Assembly (NCBI GenBank): GCA_021740625.1
Contig: JAIOZK010000016.1
Span: 1-64,000, forward strand
DNA from: Bacteroidales bacterium
Lineage (GTDB): Bacteria; Bacteroidota; Bacteroidia; Bacteroidales; JAIOZK01
Length of the DNA stretch: 64,000 nucleotides
Direction: 5' to 3'
Shown: positions 9,260-17,973 of the stretch, piece after piece
Layout of the letters: every line of letters starts with the position of its first letter
How positions within the stretch are numbered: the first letter of the stretch is position 1
Translations under genes and position numbers: made by a program
Notes under the pieces: model-generated
What the model saw: the letters and a program-made list of their open reading frames with translations, nothing else
The model's database searches: none
What the model was told of the DNA's origin: nothing

Positions 9260-10606
9260 TTAGTTTACCACCTCTCCCACCATACTTTCTTCCTCAACGA
9301 AGCGTATGCCATAGCCGGCAAGCTCTTTCATGATCGGCTCGTAAATATCTTTCACAACAGGCAACTGCGCACCCCGAACCTTGATCCGGCCCTGCAACAA
9401 AAGCTTGGCTGCAATGGCCACAGGTATACCCACAGTGATCGACATGGCCGTATGTACAGGATCGTCACCCTTGACTACCATGGTAGATTTGATCTCCTTT
9501 TCCATGTCATCGTATGTATACTCAAATTTATGCTGCATGATGATCATGTCCCTTTCCTCTTTTCCAAGCTTCCATTTTGATTCCACCAGGTGCTGCAGGA
9601 TTTGAGCAGGGGTCGCCCTTTTTAACCCGATGAGTTTCCTTTCGAATATCCCGGTCCATGTAAGTTTTTGCATGATCTCAGATTCCAAATCCTCATGGAT
9701 ATAATCAGCCAGCTTTTGCTCCAGGGGTATATTTTTCCGGTATTCCAGGAAACTGTTGGTAAATTCCCGGTAAGTAAGCCCCTCGCAATCGATAAAATAA
9801 CTGTCATCGGTCATGCCGAGTTGCACAAAAATATTCCAGGCTTTTGAATAACCCGGTCTCCTGATGGTACCACGAAACAAAGTTTTCACATCATCCAGGC
9901 AGTAGATATTTTTGTATTTCAGCGAATCCCGGTTGGGATAGATCTCAAATTTTCCATAATCCAGAATATCCACGGTTTCTGTGCGGCTGAAAAGCTTGTG
10001 ATACGGAATATACTTAAGCTGCCCATTATGCAGAAATTTTGAAACTCCCTGTCCGGCCACAACAACATTTCTTGGATTCCACGTAAATTTATAATTCCAT
10101 GGATTGTTGTCGTGTTCAGGAGCAACAAGGCCTCCAGTCGAAGATTCAAAAGCAGTTATCTTGCCACCGGAATTCCTGATCCTGTCGATCACCTGCATGG
10201 CCGACATATGATCGATGCCGGGATCCACGCCCATTTCATTCAGCAGCAACACATCTTTTTCCAATGCAGCATTGTTCAGATTCCTGATGTCGTCGGAGAT
10301 ATAGGAAGCTGTGATCATGTGCTTGCCTGATTCAATGCACTGCTGTGCCACCAGGTAATGAAACCTGGCCGGAAGCATGGAGATAACAACATCAACTGAG
10401 CTGATGAGCCGGGTACGCAATTCCCTATCAAAAACATCAAAAAACAGGGCCTCTCCCCTGTTGTGTCCTGCAATCTTATTTTTCGCCAGGGCTTTGGATT
10501 GGTCTGCAACAATTACCTTCCAGTCGTTATCTTCTGCGTGATCCAACAAATATTTGATCATGCTCGAGGCCGACAGGCCAGCTCCCAGTACCAGTATTCG
10601 CTTCAT
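9260..10606 (-). CDS. Saccharopine dehydrogenase-family oxidoreductase (first paralogue)
   Basis: This 448-residue protein begins MKRILVLGAGLSASSMIKYL, an N-terminal GxGxxx Rossmann motif. It shares the block LLNEMGVDPGIDHMSAMQVI with the neighbouring gene, as well as the later motif YPNRDSLKYK (YPNRDSMPYI in the paralogue). The two proteins are therefore tandem duplicates that have diverged extensively. Likely role: NAD(P)-dependent saccharopine or related opine oxidoreductase in lysine breakdown. The gene lies 28 bp downstream of the LKR-like gene, consistent with one operon. Whether both copies use the same substrate cannot be told from sequence. Confidence 0.8.
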   Translation of the reverse strand: MKRILVLGAGLSASSMIKYLLDHAEDNDWKVIVADQSKALAKNKIAGHNRGEALFFDVFDRELRTRLISSVDVVISMLPARFHYLVAQQCIESGKHMITASYISDDIRNLNNAALEKDVLLLNEMGVDPGIDHMSAMQVIDRIRNSGGKITAFESSTGGLVAPEHDNNPWNYKFTWNPRNVVVAGQGVSKFLHNGQLKYIPYHKLFSRTETVDILDYGKFEIYPNRDSLKYKNIYCLDDVKTLFRGTIRRPGYSKAWNIFVQLGMTDDSYFIDCEGLTYREFTNSFLEYRKNIPLEQKLADYIHEDLESEIMQKLTWTGIFERKLIGLKRATPAQILQHLVESKWKLGKEERDMIIMQHKFEYTYDDMEKEIKSTMVVKGDDPVHTAMSITVGIPVAIAAKLLLQGRIKVRGAQLPVVKDIYEPIMKELAGYGIRFVEEESMVGEVVN

Positions 10607-10634
10607 AAATTCGTTCGGTCTTCTGTTCGGATTC

Positions 10635-11945
10635 TTATTTCAGGTATTCTTCAATATATTGATAATCGGGGGTAAGTTGGCCCTTGTGCAGGATAACAGC
10701 CATCTTGACCGGTTCCGGCAAGTTCAATATATTGAAGGGCACATTATAATCTGCAGTAGCAATGGACTCCACATATTTGAAAAGGGCATCCCCGAAAGCA
10801 ATAGAAGATTCTCGTGGCAGTTCGCTGGGCAGGATGTCCACAGCCATTACCAGGATTCCGGTGCCTTCATGTCCCATTTTATAATCCCGCTTAAAGGGAT
10901 CATAAACAAATATGGGATCTTCTATTTCAGTTCCCTTGTGTGTACATTCAATGGAGCCATCGGGATCGCAGGTCACATCACCGATCACGGTGAGTTTATG
11001 ATTGCCGTATTTGTACAACTCTTCCAGGTAATCTTTGGTAACGATTCTCGGATAACGATCATCCCAGTACATGCAGTTCATCAATATGGATAAGTGAGGG
11101 ATAAACTGCTCGAATTTGCTCTTGTAATCCTGTGGGTTGTCGTAATAATCCTGTAAATCAAATTCCTTATCTGGATCAAGCGGTTCGGAAAGATCTTCCT
11201 CCTTAAAAACCACTTTGTAGAGAAGATTCTTGGGTAGTTTTCCTTTTTTGTGAATTTGAAGCAGTTCCTCCGGCGAGACTTCTTTCACTGGCAACAAATT
11301 AGCAATTTCCTGGGCTCCGTTGGAAACATTGCCATAACCAGTAATACCAATCACAAAAGGACAGAGTTCTTCGGGAAGGCCATTTTTTGCAATCTCAAAA
11401 CCAACCTCCGAAATCGCTTTTCTGGCATCCTCCAGACTTTCGTATTTATGTGCCTGCTGTATTTTTTCAAAAGGAGTACTGATGCCGAATGTCTTATAGC
11501 GGAGTCCGGCCGACCAGAGGGAGTTGATCATTCCGGCCAGGCCGGCAAAACGGCCAAAGAAAATGAGCCGGCGTCCGAGGGAATCGGCGATCTTTTCATA
11601 ATCGATGAGGTTGCATTTAAGCTTCATCATATTTTTCAACATGGGCATGTTGTAAGATTGCCCTTTGATCACATGTGAAAAAAATACGTAAGTTCTTTCT
11701 TCTTCAAAAAAGTCGAGCGGGATCTCTTTAACTCCCATGATCACCGGAGCATTGAGTTTCTGAACAACACTGGCTCCAGCCTGCGCGAAAGCATCATCCC
11801 TGAATATCCTTTTGGGTGAAGCCTGCACTTCAAATTCCAGATTTTGTGTTTCTATAAGTTTCCGGATATGCTTGGGTGTAAGGGGAACTCGTCGTTCCAT
11901 GGCATATTTGTCTTCGTGCCTGATTCCGATTTTCCTGTTCATCAT
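10635..11945 (-). CDS. Lysine-ketoglutarate reductase-like protein (AlaDh/PNT-type fold)
   Basis: This 436-residue protein starts MMNRKIGIRHEDKYAMERRV followed by PLTPKHIRKL. That is the N-terminal signature of the alanine dehydrogenase/transhydrogenase-like domain also used by LYS1 and by the LKR half of eukaryotic AASS. An internal glycine motif (VIGITGYGNVSNGAQEIANL) marks the nucleotide-binding domain. The C-terminal half contains MNCMYWDDRYPR, resembling the LKR region. Known LKR chemistry condenses lysine and 2-oxoglutarate to saccharopine. Its position as first gene before two saccharopine-dehydrogenase paralogues supports a lysine-degradation operon. ATG codons at 11945 and 11942 are both possible starts. 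Confidence 0.75.
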   Translation of the reverse strand: MMNRKIGIRHEDKYAMERRVPLTPKHIRKLIETQNLEFEVQASPKRIFRDDAFAQAGASVVQKLNAPVIMGVKEIPLDFFEEERTYVFFSHVIKGQSYNMPMLKNMMKLKCNLIDYEKIADSLGRRLIFFGRFAGLAGMINSLWSAGLRYKTFGISTPFEKIQQAHKYESLEDARKAISEVGFEIAKNGLPEELCPFVIGITGYGNVSNGAQEIANLLPVKEVSPEELLQIHKKGKLPKNLLYKVVFKEEDLSEPLDPDKEFDLQDYYDNPQDYKSKFEQFIPHLSILMNCMYWDDRYPRIVTKDYLEELYKYGNHKLTVIGDVTCDPDGSIECTHKGTEIEDPIFVYDPFKRDYKMGHEGTGILVMAVDILPSELPRESSIAFGDALFKYVESIATADYNVPFNILNLPEPVKMAVILHKGQLTPDYQYIEEYLK

Positions 11946-12109
11946 GTAATTTGTTCATTAAAATGCGGGGCGAAATTATAAAATATAAGTCTACACAATG
12001 TTATTTCTTAGCAATAATTCTGTCCGGCTCACCACTTGAATTATTCTATCGTGCAAAAACCATCCACCAGCAACAAATAAAATGAAAAGCTGAATATCTC
12101 CACCCAGAC

Positions 12110-12139
12110 TTGGGATGTCCTTCAAAAATCATAACTTTG
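12110..12139 (+). promoter_or_regulatory. Bacteroidota-type promoter for tRNA-Ser
   Basis: TTG at 12110-12112 and TAACTTTG at 12132-12139 are separated by 19 bp. This matches the Bacteroidota primary sigma consensus (TTG, 19-21 bp, TAnnTTTG). It ends 6 bp before the mature tRNA 5' end. Confidence 0.8.
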
Positions 12140-12145
12140 CACATT

Positions 12146-12236
12146 GGAGAGATGCCGGAGCGGTCGAACGGGGCGGTCTCGAAAACCGTTGTCCGCCAGA
12201 GGCGGACCGAGGGTTCGAATCCCTCTCTCTCCGCCA
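12146..12236 (+). tRNA. tRNA-Ser (anticodon CGA)
   Basis: A 91-nt cloverleaf includes an encoded 3' CCA. Acceptor arm GGAGAGA pairs with TCTCTCC. The anticodon loop is CTCGAAA, giving anticodon CGA for UCG codons. The T-arm has the standard GGGTTCGAATCCC. A long variable arm (GTCCGCC/GGCGGAC) is the class II hallmark of tRNA-Ser. The promoter lies immediately upstream and a strong hairpin immediately downstream, so it is a single-gene transcript. Confidence 0.95.
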
Positions 12237-12237
12237 T

Positions 12238-12286
12238 AGCCCGCCGTAGCCTCGCCTCAGGCGAGGCGAAGGCGGGCTTCATTTTT
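12238..12286 (+). terminator. Nested hairpin terminator after tRNA-Ser
   Basis: Outer arms AGCCCGCC/GGCGGGCT and inner arms GCCTCGCC/GGCGAGGC form a long GC-rich stem, followed within 3 nt by TTTTT. Confidence 0.75.
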
Positions 12287-12523
12287 CATCATGTATCTCT
12301 ATTAAAGCTTGTATCGTCAAGCTTTGGTGGATACCATGCAATGGGATTATTTTTTATTCCGTTTGACATGCACCGGGTATGGCAGGATTAAAGAATAGAA
12401 ATAAAACTGTACACCGAAAACAATTGATCCCGCCTTGATCAGTAAAGCCCTTACTCCTGTCACCTGGGCCAGCTCATACAAAATGACTACTTTTGCATGT
12501 AATTATAAATACCCGGATCACTT

Positions 12524-12958
12524 ATGCAAAAAACAATACTGGCGATCCTGATTGCAATTTTCAGTTGGCATTTGCATGCACAATCCGACCTGGTCTTTTT
12601 CTCCAGTAAAGGAGAAGTCTTTTATGTTTACCTGAATGGAATACAACAAAACAAAGAGCCGGGTTCCATCATCTCTATCCAGAATGTTCCGGCTCCTAAT
12701 TATAAGGTTAAAATCAGGTTCCATTACGAGAAGCAATCCCCACCCATCGAAAAGGAAATTTTCTTTACACCGGGAAAGGAGATCAATTACATCATCAAAC
12801 AAAACAAAGAAGGGAATTTTGTTTTGAGGTTTTACAGTGAAGTTCCCCGCCTGGGTTTCGAGGATACGCTGCTGAACCACCGTATCCTGGATTATACAAA
12901 AACACCCATGAAAGAACGTAGATACAATATTCAATCCGATACAAACAGGAAAAAGTAA
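12524..12958 (+). CDS. Small exported protein resembling the N-terminal domain of DUF4476 proteins
   Basis: This 144-residue protein has a signal peptide (MQKTILAILIAIFSWHLHAQ). It is followed by strands typical of the N-terminal half of DUF4476-containing Bacteroidota proteins: FYVYLNGIQQN, then APNYKVKIRFHYE. The usual C-terminal helical DUF4476 domain is missing; a basic tail ends the protein instead. It is probably periplasmic and its function is unknown. A candidate -7 element TACTTTTG lies at 12488-12495, 28 bp upstream of the start. Confidence 0.65.
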   Translation: MQKTILAILIAIFSWHLHAQSDLVFFSSKGEVFYVYLNGIQQNKEPGSIISIQNVPAPNYKVKIRFHYEKQSPPIEKEIFFTPGKEINYIIKQNKEGNFVLRFYSEVPRLGFEDTLLNHRILDYTKTPMKERRYNIQSDTNRKK

Positions 12959-13075
12959 AGCTTGATGGCGGACTTGGTAGTTGATGCTGGATGCTGGATA
13001 CTTGATGCTGGAAAATCATGTTTATTTCAAGCGTAAGCTTAACCATAATTTCACAAATCCAAGCTGTATTTTTTG

Positions 13076-13083
13076 TATTTTTG
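13076..13083 (+). promoter_or_regulatory. Candidate -7 element for ppdK
   Basis: TATTTTTG matches TAnnTTTG and lies 71 bp before the ppdK start, implying a leader of about 65 nt. No -33 TTG is seen at canonical spacing. The preceding gap (12959-13075) holds short direct repeats of 'gatgctggat' and no gene. Confidence 0.35.
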
Positions 13084-13154
13084 CACCCTCAAAGCACATT
13101 ATTGCTTAACACCTTGAAGCAAAAAGAGATAACACAATATTAAAAAGAAATATT

Positions 13155-15935
13155 ATGGCAAAAGAAAAACATGTATATCTCTTCGGAGATAAGAAGGCAG
13201 AAGGAAGAGCGAATATGAAAAACCTGCTGGGTGGCAAAGGCGCCAACCTGGCTGAGATGAACCTGATCGGGATTCCGGTTCCTCCCGGTTTTACCATTAC
13301 CACAGAGGTAAGTACGGCATACAACGAAAAAGGGAAAGAGAAAACACTCAAAATGATCAAAAAAGAAGTTGAAAACGCTGTACACCAGGTAGAAAAGATC
13401 ATGGGAACCAAATTCGGCAGCAACGAAGATCCCTGCCTCATGTCAGTGCGTTCGGGTGCACGTGCTTCCATGCCGGGCATGATGGATACCATCCTCAACC
13501 TGGGATTGAATGATGATGCCGTGGAAGGACTTACAAAAAAAACCGGCAACGACCGTTTTGCATGGGACTCCTACCGCCGCTTTATCCAGATGTACGGCGA
13601 TGTGGTAATGGGGCTCAAACCAGCATCAAAAGAAGACTCCGATCCGTTTGAGGTAATCATTGAGGATCTCAAAGAAGAAAAAAATGTAGAAAATGACACT
13701 GAGCTTACCACCGATGACCTCAAAGAATTGGTATCACGTTTCAAGAAAGCTGTTAAAGATGAAACCGGACAGGATTTCCCTGAAGATCCTTGGGAACAGT
13801 TATGGGGATCCATTATTGCCGTTTTTGACAGTTGGAACAACGACAGAGCCGTTTATTACAGAAAACTCAACAACATACCACATGAGTGGGGAACAGCCGT
13901 AAACGTACAGGCCATGGTATTCGGCAATATGGGCGACAACTCTGCTACGGGTGTTGCCTTTACCCGGGATGCCGGCACAGGAGAAAACATATTCAACGGT
14001 GAATATCTCGTCAATGCACAGGGAGAAGATGTGGTTGCAGGTACCAGAACCCCCCAGCAAATCACAAAAGAAGGTTCGCTTCGCTGGGCAAAACTGGCCA
14101 ATGTTTCGGAAGAGGAAAGAAAAAACAAATTCCCCTCCCTGGAAGAAGTTATGCCGGAGGTTTACAAAGAACTTTTCAAAACCCAGCAAAAGCTTGAAAA
14201 ACATTATCAGGATATGCAGGACCTGGAGTTCACCATTCAGGATGGCAAGCTCTGGTTGTTACAAACACGTAATGGTAAACGCACAGGGGCAGCCATGGTA
14301 AAGATAGCCATAGATATGCTTGAAGAAGGGCTGATCAATGAAAAAACTGCTGTTATCCGTGTTGAACCCAACAAACTGGATGAGCTTTTACACCCGGTTT
14401 TCGATAAGAAAGCGATTGAAGATGCAAAAGATATCGCCAAAGGACTACCTGCCTCACCCGGCGCCGCAACCGGTCAAATCGTATTCTTTGCCGATGAGGC
14501 AGAAGAATGGAAAAAGCAGGGTAAAGAAGTAATCCTTGTGCGCATTGAAACCTCCCCCGAAGATCTCAAAGGCATGACAGCCGCCAACGGTATCCTTACA
14601 GCAAGAGGTGGTATGACTTCACACGCAGCCGTTGTTGCCCGTGGTATGGGTAAATGCTGTGTATCGGGTGCCGGAAGCATCAAGATCAATTATAAGTCGC
14701 GTACATTGACTGTAGATGGCCAGGAATTAAAGGAAGGTGACTGGATGTCACTCGACGGTTCTACCGGGCGAGTATATGCCGAAAAGATTAAAACCATTGA
14801 ACCCGAACTGGCCGGAAATTTCGGACAACTGATGGAGCTTGCCGATAAATATGCAAAGATGTCTGTCAGGACCAATGCAGACACACCGCATGATTCTGAG
14901 CTGGCCCGGAATTTCGGTGCCAAAGGCATCGGCCTTTGCCGCACCGAGCATATGTTCTTCGAAGGCGACCGCATCAAAGCCATGCGTGAAATGATCCTGG
15001 CCAGCGACGAGGCAGGCAGAAGAAAAGCATTGAACAAACTGCTGCCTATGCAGCGCGAGGATTTCGAAGGTATCTTTGCAGCCATGCATGACTTGCCCGT
15101 CACGGTGCGTCTGCTGGACCCTCCTTTGCATGAGTTCGTGCCCCATGAGGAAGAGAACCAGCAGGAAATGGCCAAGGAACTGGGCGTATCAGTAGAAGAG
15201 ATCAAAAAGACAGTAGATGATCTTTCCGAGTTTAATCCCATGTTGGGACATCGCGGATGCCGCCTCGGGAACACTTACCCCGAAATTACCGAGATGCAGG
15301 CCCGGGCTATCATTGAGGCTGCATTAAATCTTAAAAAGAAAAATATTACAGCCATTCCCGAGATCATGATCCCCCTCACAGGTACACCGGAAGAAATGAA
15401 AATGCAGGAAGAGATCGTCAGAAGCACGGCAGAAGCTGTTTTCGCTGAATACAACGACAAGATCGATTACCTGGTGGGCACCATGATCGAAGTACCACGT
15501 GCTGCACTTGTTGCAGACAGAATTGCCGAATCAGCGGAATTCTTTTCTTTCGGTACCAACGACATGACACAGATGACCTATGGCTATTCACGGGATGATG
15601 CAGGAAAATTCCTGCCCGTTTACATGGATAAGAACATCCTGAAGAACGATCCCTTCCAGGTCCTCGATCGTGAAGGTGTAGGACGGTTGATGGAAATAGG
15701 TGTTGAAAAAGGAAGAAAAGCCAGAAAAGGCCTGAAAGTAGGTATTTGTGGTGAACATGGCGGCGAACCGTCTTCTGTAGAATTCTGCAATAGCCTCAAA
15801 TTTAATTATGTGAGCTGCTCACCCTTCCGGGTGCCGATTGCAAGACTTGCAGCAGCACAGGCAGAGATCAAACGCAAAGAGGCTAAAAAGGAAAAAAAAG
15901 CAGCAAAAAAAGAAAATAAGAAGAATAGAAAATAA
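13155..15935 (+). CDS. ppdK: Pyruvate, phosphate dikinase
   Basis: This 926-residue enzyme interconverts pyruvate + ATP + Pi and PEP + AMP + PPi. The N-terminal ATP-grasp domain opens with LLGGKGANLAEMNLIG and PVPPGFTITTE. The central swivelling domain carries the phospho-accepting histidine (about His490) in GGMTSHAAVVARGMGKCC. The C-terminal TIM-barrel has GLCRTEHMFF, FGTNDMTQMTYG and the active-site GICGEHGGEPSS. It is slightly longer than usual because of a lysine-rich tail of about 25 residues. PEP carboxykinase follows 320 bp downstream on the same strand, so both enzymes of the PEP/pyruvate/oxaloacetate node are adjacent, though separate promoters are likely. Confidence 0.95.
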   Translation: MAKEKHVYLFGDKKAEGRANMKNLLGGKGANLAEMNLIGIPVPPGFTITTEVSTAYNEKGKEKTLKMIKKEVENAVHQVEKIMGTKFGSNEDPCLMSVRSGARASMPGMMDTILNLGLNDDAVEGLTKKTGNDRFAWDSYRRFIQMYGDVVMGLKPASKEDSDPFEVIIEDLKEEKNVENDTELTTDDLKELVSRFKKAVKDETGQDFPEDPWEQLWGSIIAVFDSWNNDRAVYYRKLNNIPHEWGTAVNVQAMVFGNMGDNSATGVAFTRDAGTGENIFNGEYLVNAQGEDVVAGTRTPQQITKEGSLRWAKLANVSEEERKNKFPSLEEVMPEVYKELFKTQQKLEKHYQDMQDLEFTIQDGKLWLLQTRNGKRTGAAMVKIAIDMLEEGLINEKTAVIRVEPNKLDELLHPVFDKKAIEDAKDIAKGLPASPGAATGQIVFFADEAEEWKKQGKEVILVRIETSPEDLKGMTAANGILTARGGMTSHAAVVARGMGKCCVSGAGSIKINYKSRTLTVDGQELKEGDWMSLDGSTGRVYAEKIKTIEPELAGNFGQLMELADKYAKMSVRTNADTPHDSELARNFGAKGIGLCRTEHMFFEGDRIKAMREMILASDEAGRRKALNKLLPMQREDFEGIFAAMHDLPVTVRLLDPPLHEFVPHEEENQQEMAKELGVSVEEIKKTVDDLSEFNPMLGHRGCRLGNTYPEITEMQARAIIEAALNLKKKNITAIPEIMIPLTGTPEEMKMQEEIVRSTAEAVFAEYNDKIDYLVGTMIEVPRAALVADRIAESAEFFSFGTNDMTQMTYGYSRDDAGKFLPVYMDKNILKNDPFQVLDREGVGRLMEIGVEKGRKARKGLKVGICGEHGGEPSSVEFCNSLKFNYVSCSPFRVPIARLAAAQAEIKRKEAKKEKKAAKKENKKNRK

Positions 15936-15946
15936 ACCGAGCTTCA

Positions 15947-16016
15947 AATGAACTGCCCCGCCGCAGAGCAGCGGAGTATCAAAAGGAAAAACTTGTCCGC
16001 TTGCTGGCGGATTAAA
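15947..16016. repeat. REP-like two-hairpin element, copy A
   Basis: A 70-bp unit starts AATGAACTGCCCCGCCGCAG and ends with GTCCGCTTGCTGGCGGATTA. It contains two dyads, CCCCGC...GCGGAG and TCCGC...GCGGA. It is closely similar to the units at 24465-24534 and 41980-42049 and sits 11 bp after ppdK, so it may act as a 3' transcript-end structure. Confidence 0.75.
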
Positions 16017-16021
16017 TTAAA

Positions 16022-16152
16022 GGGGCTGTCCGAAAAGTATCCCAATGGGATTTTGGTCACATCGAGCCAAGTCGGGATGTGCTGATAATCATTGGCTCTC
16101 AGGCTTCGACTTCGCTCATCCTGAGGAAATATCAAACTTTCCGGACAGCTTC
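16022..16152. repeat. MITE-like element or extended terminator with inverted ends
   Basis: The ends GGCTGTCCGAAAAGT (16024-16038) and, reading inward from the right, AGCTGTCCGGAAAGT match at 13 of 15 positions, bounding about 130 bp without coding capacity. A run of eight T follows the right end, so it could also serve as a terminator for ppdK. No convincing target duplication was found. Confidence 0.55.
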
Positions 16153-16254
16153 TTTTTTTTATCTTTACTTGTTGCATAGATGAATCTATATATTTTATAT
16201 TTTTGCCGGATAAGACCACAATCAATCATTTAATATAAAATCTTATACAATCAG

Positions 16255-17898
16255 ATGAATCTAAAAGAGAATCTAGCCAAAACCATCGAAGACCATGCTA
16301 ACATTTTGAATAATATTTCCCGCAAGGAAATGATAGAACATGCAGTAGCCAACAAAGAGGCCATCATTGCCGCGAGCGGAGCACTTGCAACCTGGACACC
16401 CACTGAATCCACCGGACGCAGTCCCAAAGACACGGTAACCGTGAAAAGAGCTTCCAGCGAAAAGAACATCGACTGGTCCTCCCCCAATAACATTCCCATC
16501 GACGAAGAAACTTTCGATATGGCATTCCAGGATGCACTGGATTATCTAAAAAAAGCACAAAAGGTTTATGTTACGGATCGTGTGATTGGTGCAGATTCCA
16601 AATATGCACTGCCAGTGAAAACTGTAACGGATTTTGCATTGACAGCCCTTTTTACCGAAAACATGTTCAGACCGGTACCAGATGATATTGAAAAGAGTGT
16701 TTTTGCCAGCGACGGTTATCAATTGCTTGCCATTCCTTACGAAAAACTCGATCCAAAGAAATATGAAGGCAGACTCAGGAAACTCAGCGATGGAAGCACT
16801 TCCAACATGATCGTGGCCATGGATATGGATCGCAAGCTGGGCGTTATCATTGGTTCTGCCTACATGGGCAGCGTTAAAAAACTCATGTTCACCGTGATGA
16901 ACTACCTGCTACCCCTGGAAGGCATTCTTCCTTTGCATTGTTCAGCCAATGAAGGCCCCAAAGGGGATTGCGCCCTATTACTCGGACTCTCAGGCACAGG
17001 AAAAACTTCTCTTTCCGCAGATCCCAGCAGGGCTTTGCTGGGCGATGATGAACACGGCTGGGGTGAGGATGGAGTTGCTAATTTCGAATATGGCTGCTAT
17101 GCCAAAATGATCGACATTGATCCTGCAAAAGAAACCGATATCTACGATGCCGTAATGCACAAAGACGATTACAGGGAGCATGGTTCCATCGTGGAAAATG
17201 CCATGATCTACCCCAATGGTACTTTTGACTATTTTGACGACCGCTTCACGCCCAATTCAAGATCATCCTACCCGCTTCGATACCTGAAAAACATCAAGGA
17301 AAGCTCAAAATCAGGACACCCCAAAACCATTCTGTTTCTGACGGCAGATGCATATGGTGTTTTACCTCCTGTTTCCAAGCTGAATCCCGACCAGGCCATG
17401 CTCTGGTTCCTGATGGGATATACCAGCAAGCTGGCGGGTACGGAGACAGGCATTACTGCACCAGTAGCCACTTTTTCCCGTTTTTTCGGACAACCTTTCA
17501 TGCCGATCAACCCAGATGTATATGCCGGCATGCTGGGTGAGAAAATGAAAAAACACGGTACCCAGGTGTACCTGATCAATACAGGTTGGAGCGGTGGCGC
17601 TTACGGTGTGGGCAAACGCATCGACATCAACCTGACCCGTAAGATGGTGAATGCCGCACTGAACGGTGAACTGGTGGATGTTGAATACAAATACGATGCA
17701 CTGTTCCATCTGAACGTCCCCACAACTTGCCCGGGCGTACCATCAGAAATGCTGTTTGCTAAAAATACCTGGGATGACAAAGAAGCCTTTGACAAAGCTG
17801 CAAGGAAATTAGCCGGTGAATTCTCAGATGATTTCGATAAATCATATGGAGACAAAAAAATCAAGGAAAGCATTGTGAAGTCCTGTCCGGGAAAATAA
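16255..17898 (+). CDS. pckA: Phosphoenolpyruvate carboxykinase (ATP)
   Basis: This 547-residue enzyme has the normal length for ATP-dependent PEPCK. It carries the kinase-type P-loop GLSGTGKTSLSADPSR, the metal/substrate segment LLGDDEHGWGEDGV, and an N-terminal TGRSPKDTVTVKR substrate-binding motif. A later ARG/Lys-containing RFTPNSRSSYPLRYL is also typical. It interconverts oxaloacetate + ATP and PEP + CO2 + ADP in the cytosol. In fermentative Bacteroidota the family often works in the carboxylating direction; direction here is inference. A candidate -7 TATTTTTG lies at 16198-16205. The nearest TTG is 23 bp upstream of that, slightly outside the usual spacing. Confidence 0.95.
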   Translation: MNLKENLAKTIEDHANILNNISRKEMIEHAVANKEAIIAASGALATWTPTESTGRSPKDTVTVKRASSEKNIDWSSPNNIPIDEETFDMAFQDALDYLKKAQKVYVTDRVIGADSKYALPVKTVTDFALTALFTENMFRPVPDDIEKSVFASDGYQLLAIPYEKLDPKKYEGRLRKLSDGSTSNMIVAMDMDRKLGVIIGSAYMGSVKKLMFTVMNYLLPLEGILPLHCSANEGPKGDCALLLGLSGTGKTSLSADPSRALLGDDEHGWGEDGVANFEYGCYAKMIDIDPAKETDIYDAVMHKDDYREHGSIVENAMIYPNGTFDYFDDRFTPNSRSSYPLRYLKNIKESSKSGHPKTILFLTADAYGVLPPVSKLNPDQAMLWFLMGYTSKLAGTETGITAPVATFSRFFGQPFMPINPDVYAGMLGEKMKKHGTQVYLINTGWSGGAYGVGKRIDINLTRKMVNAALNGELVDVEYKYDALFHLNVPTTCPGVPSEMLFAKNTWDDKEAFDKAARKLAGEFSDDFDKSYGDKKIKESIVKSCPGK

Positions 17899-17973
17899 GA
17901 CCTCCCAAAGTTCAACATATCTTGCAACAATTATTGTTAGCCACGAATGCATGAATGATCCTTGAGCTAAAAC

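Noticed and set aside
9191-11678. Several + strand open frames of 70-180 codons opposite the saccharopine cluster
   Set aside because: They are antisense to well-supported coding genes and have shadow-like composition rich in His, Ser and Cys.
12046-12391. Open frames on both strands across tRNA-Ser
   Set aside because: They read through the tRNA and its terminator, have no start context and no recognisable protein features.
14690-15274. A 194-codon minus-strand frame opposite ppdK
   Set aside because: It lies wholly within the conserved PPDK catalytic region; no independent features such as signals or motifs.
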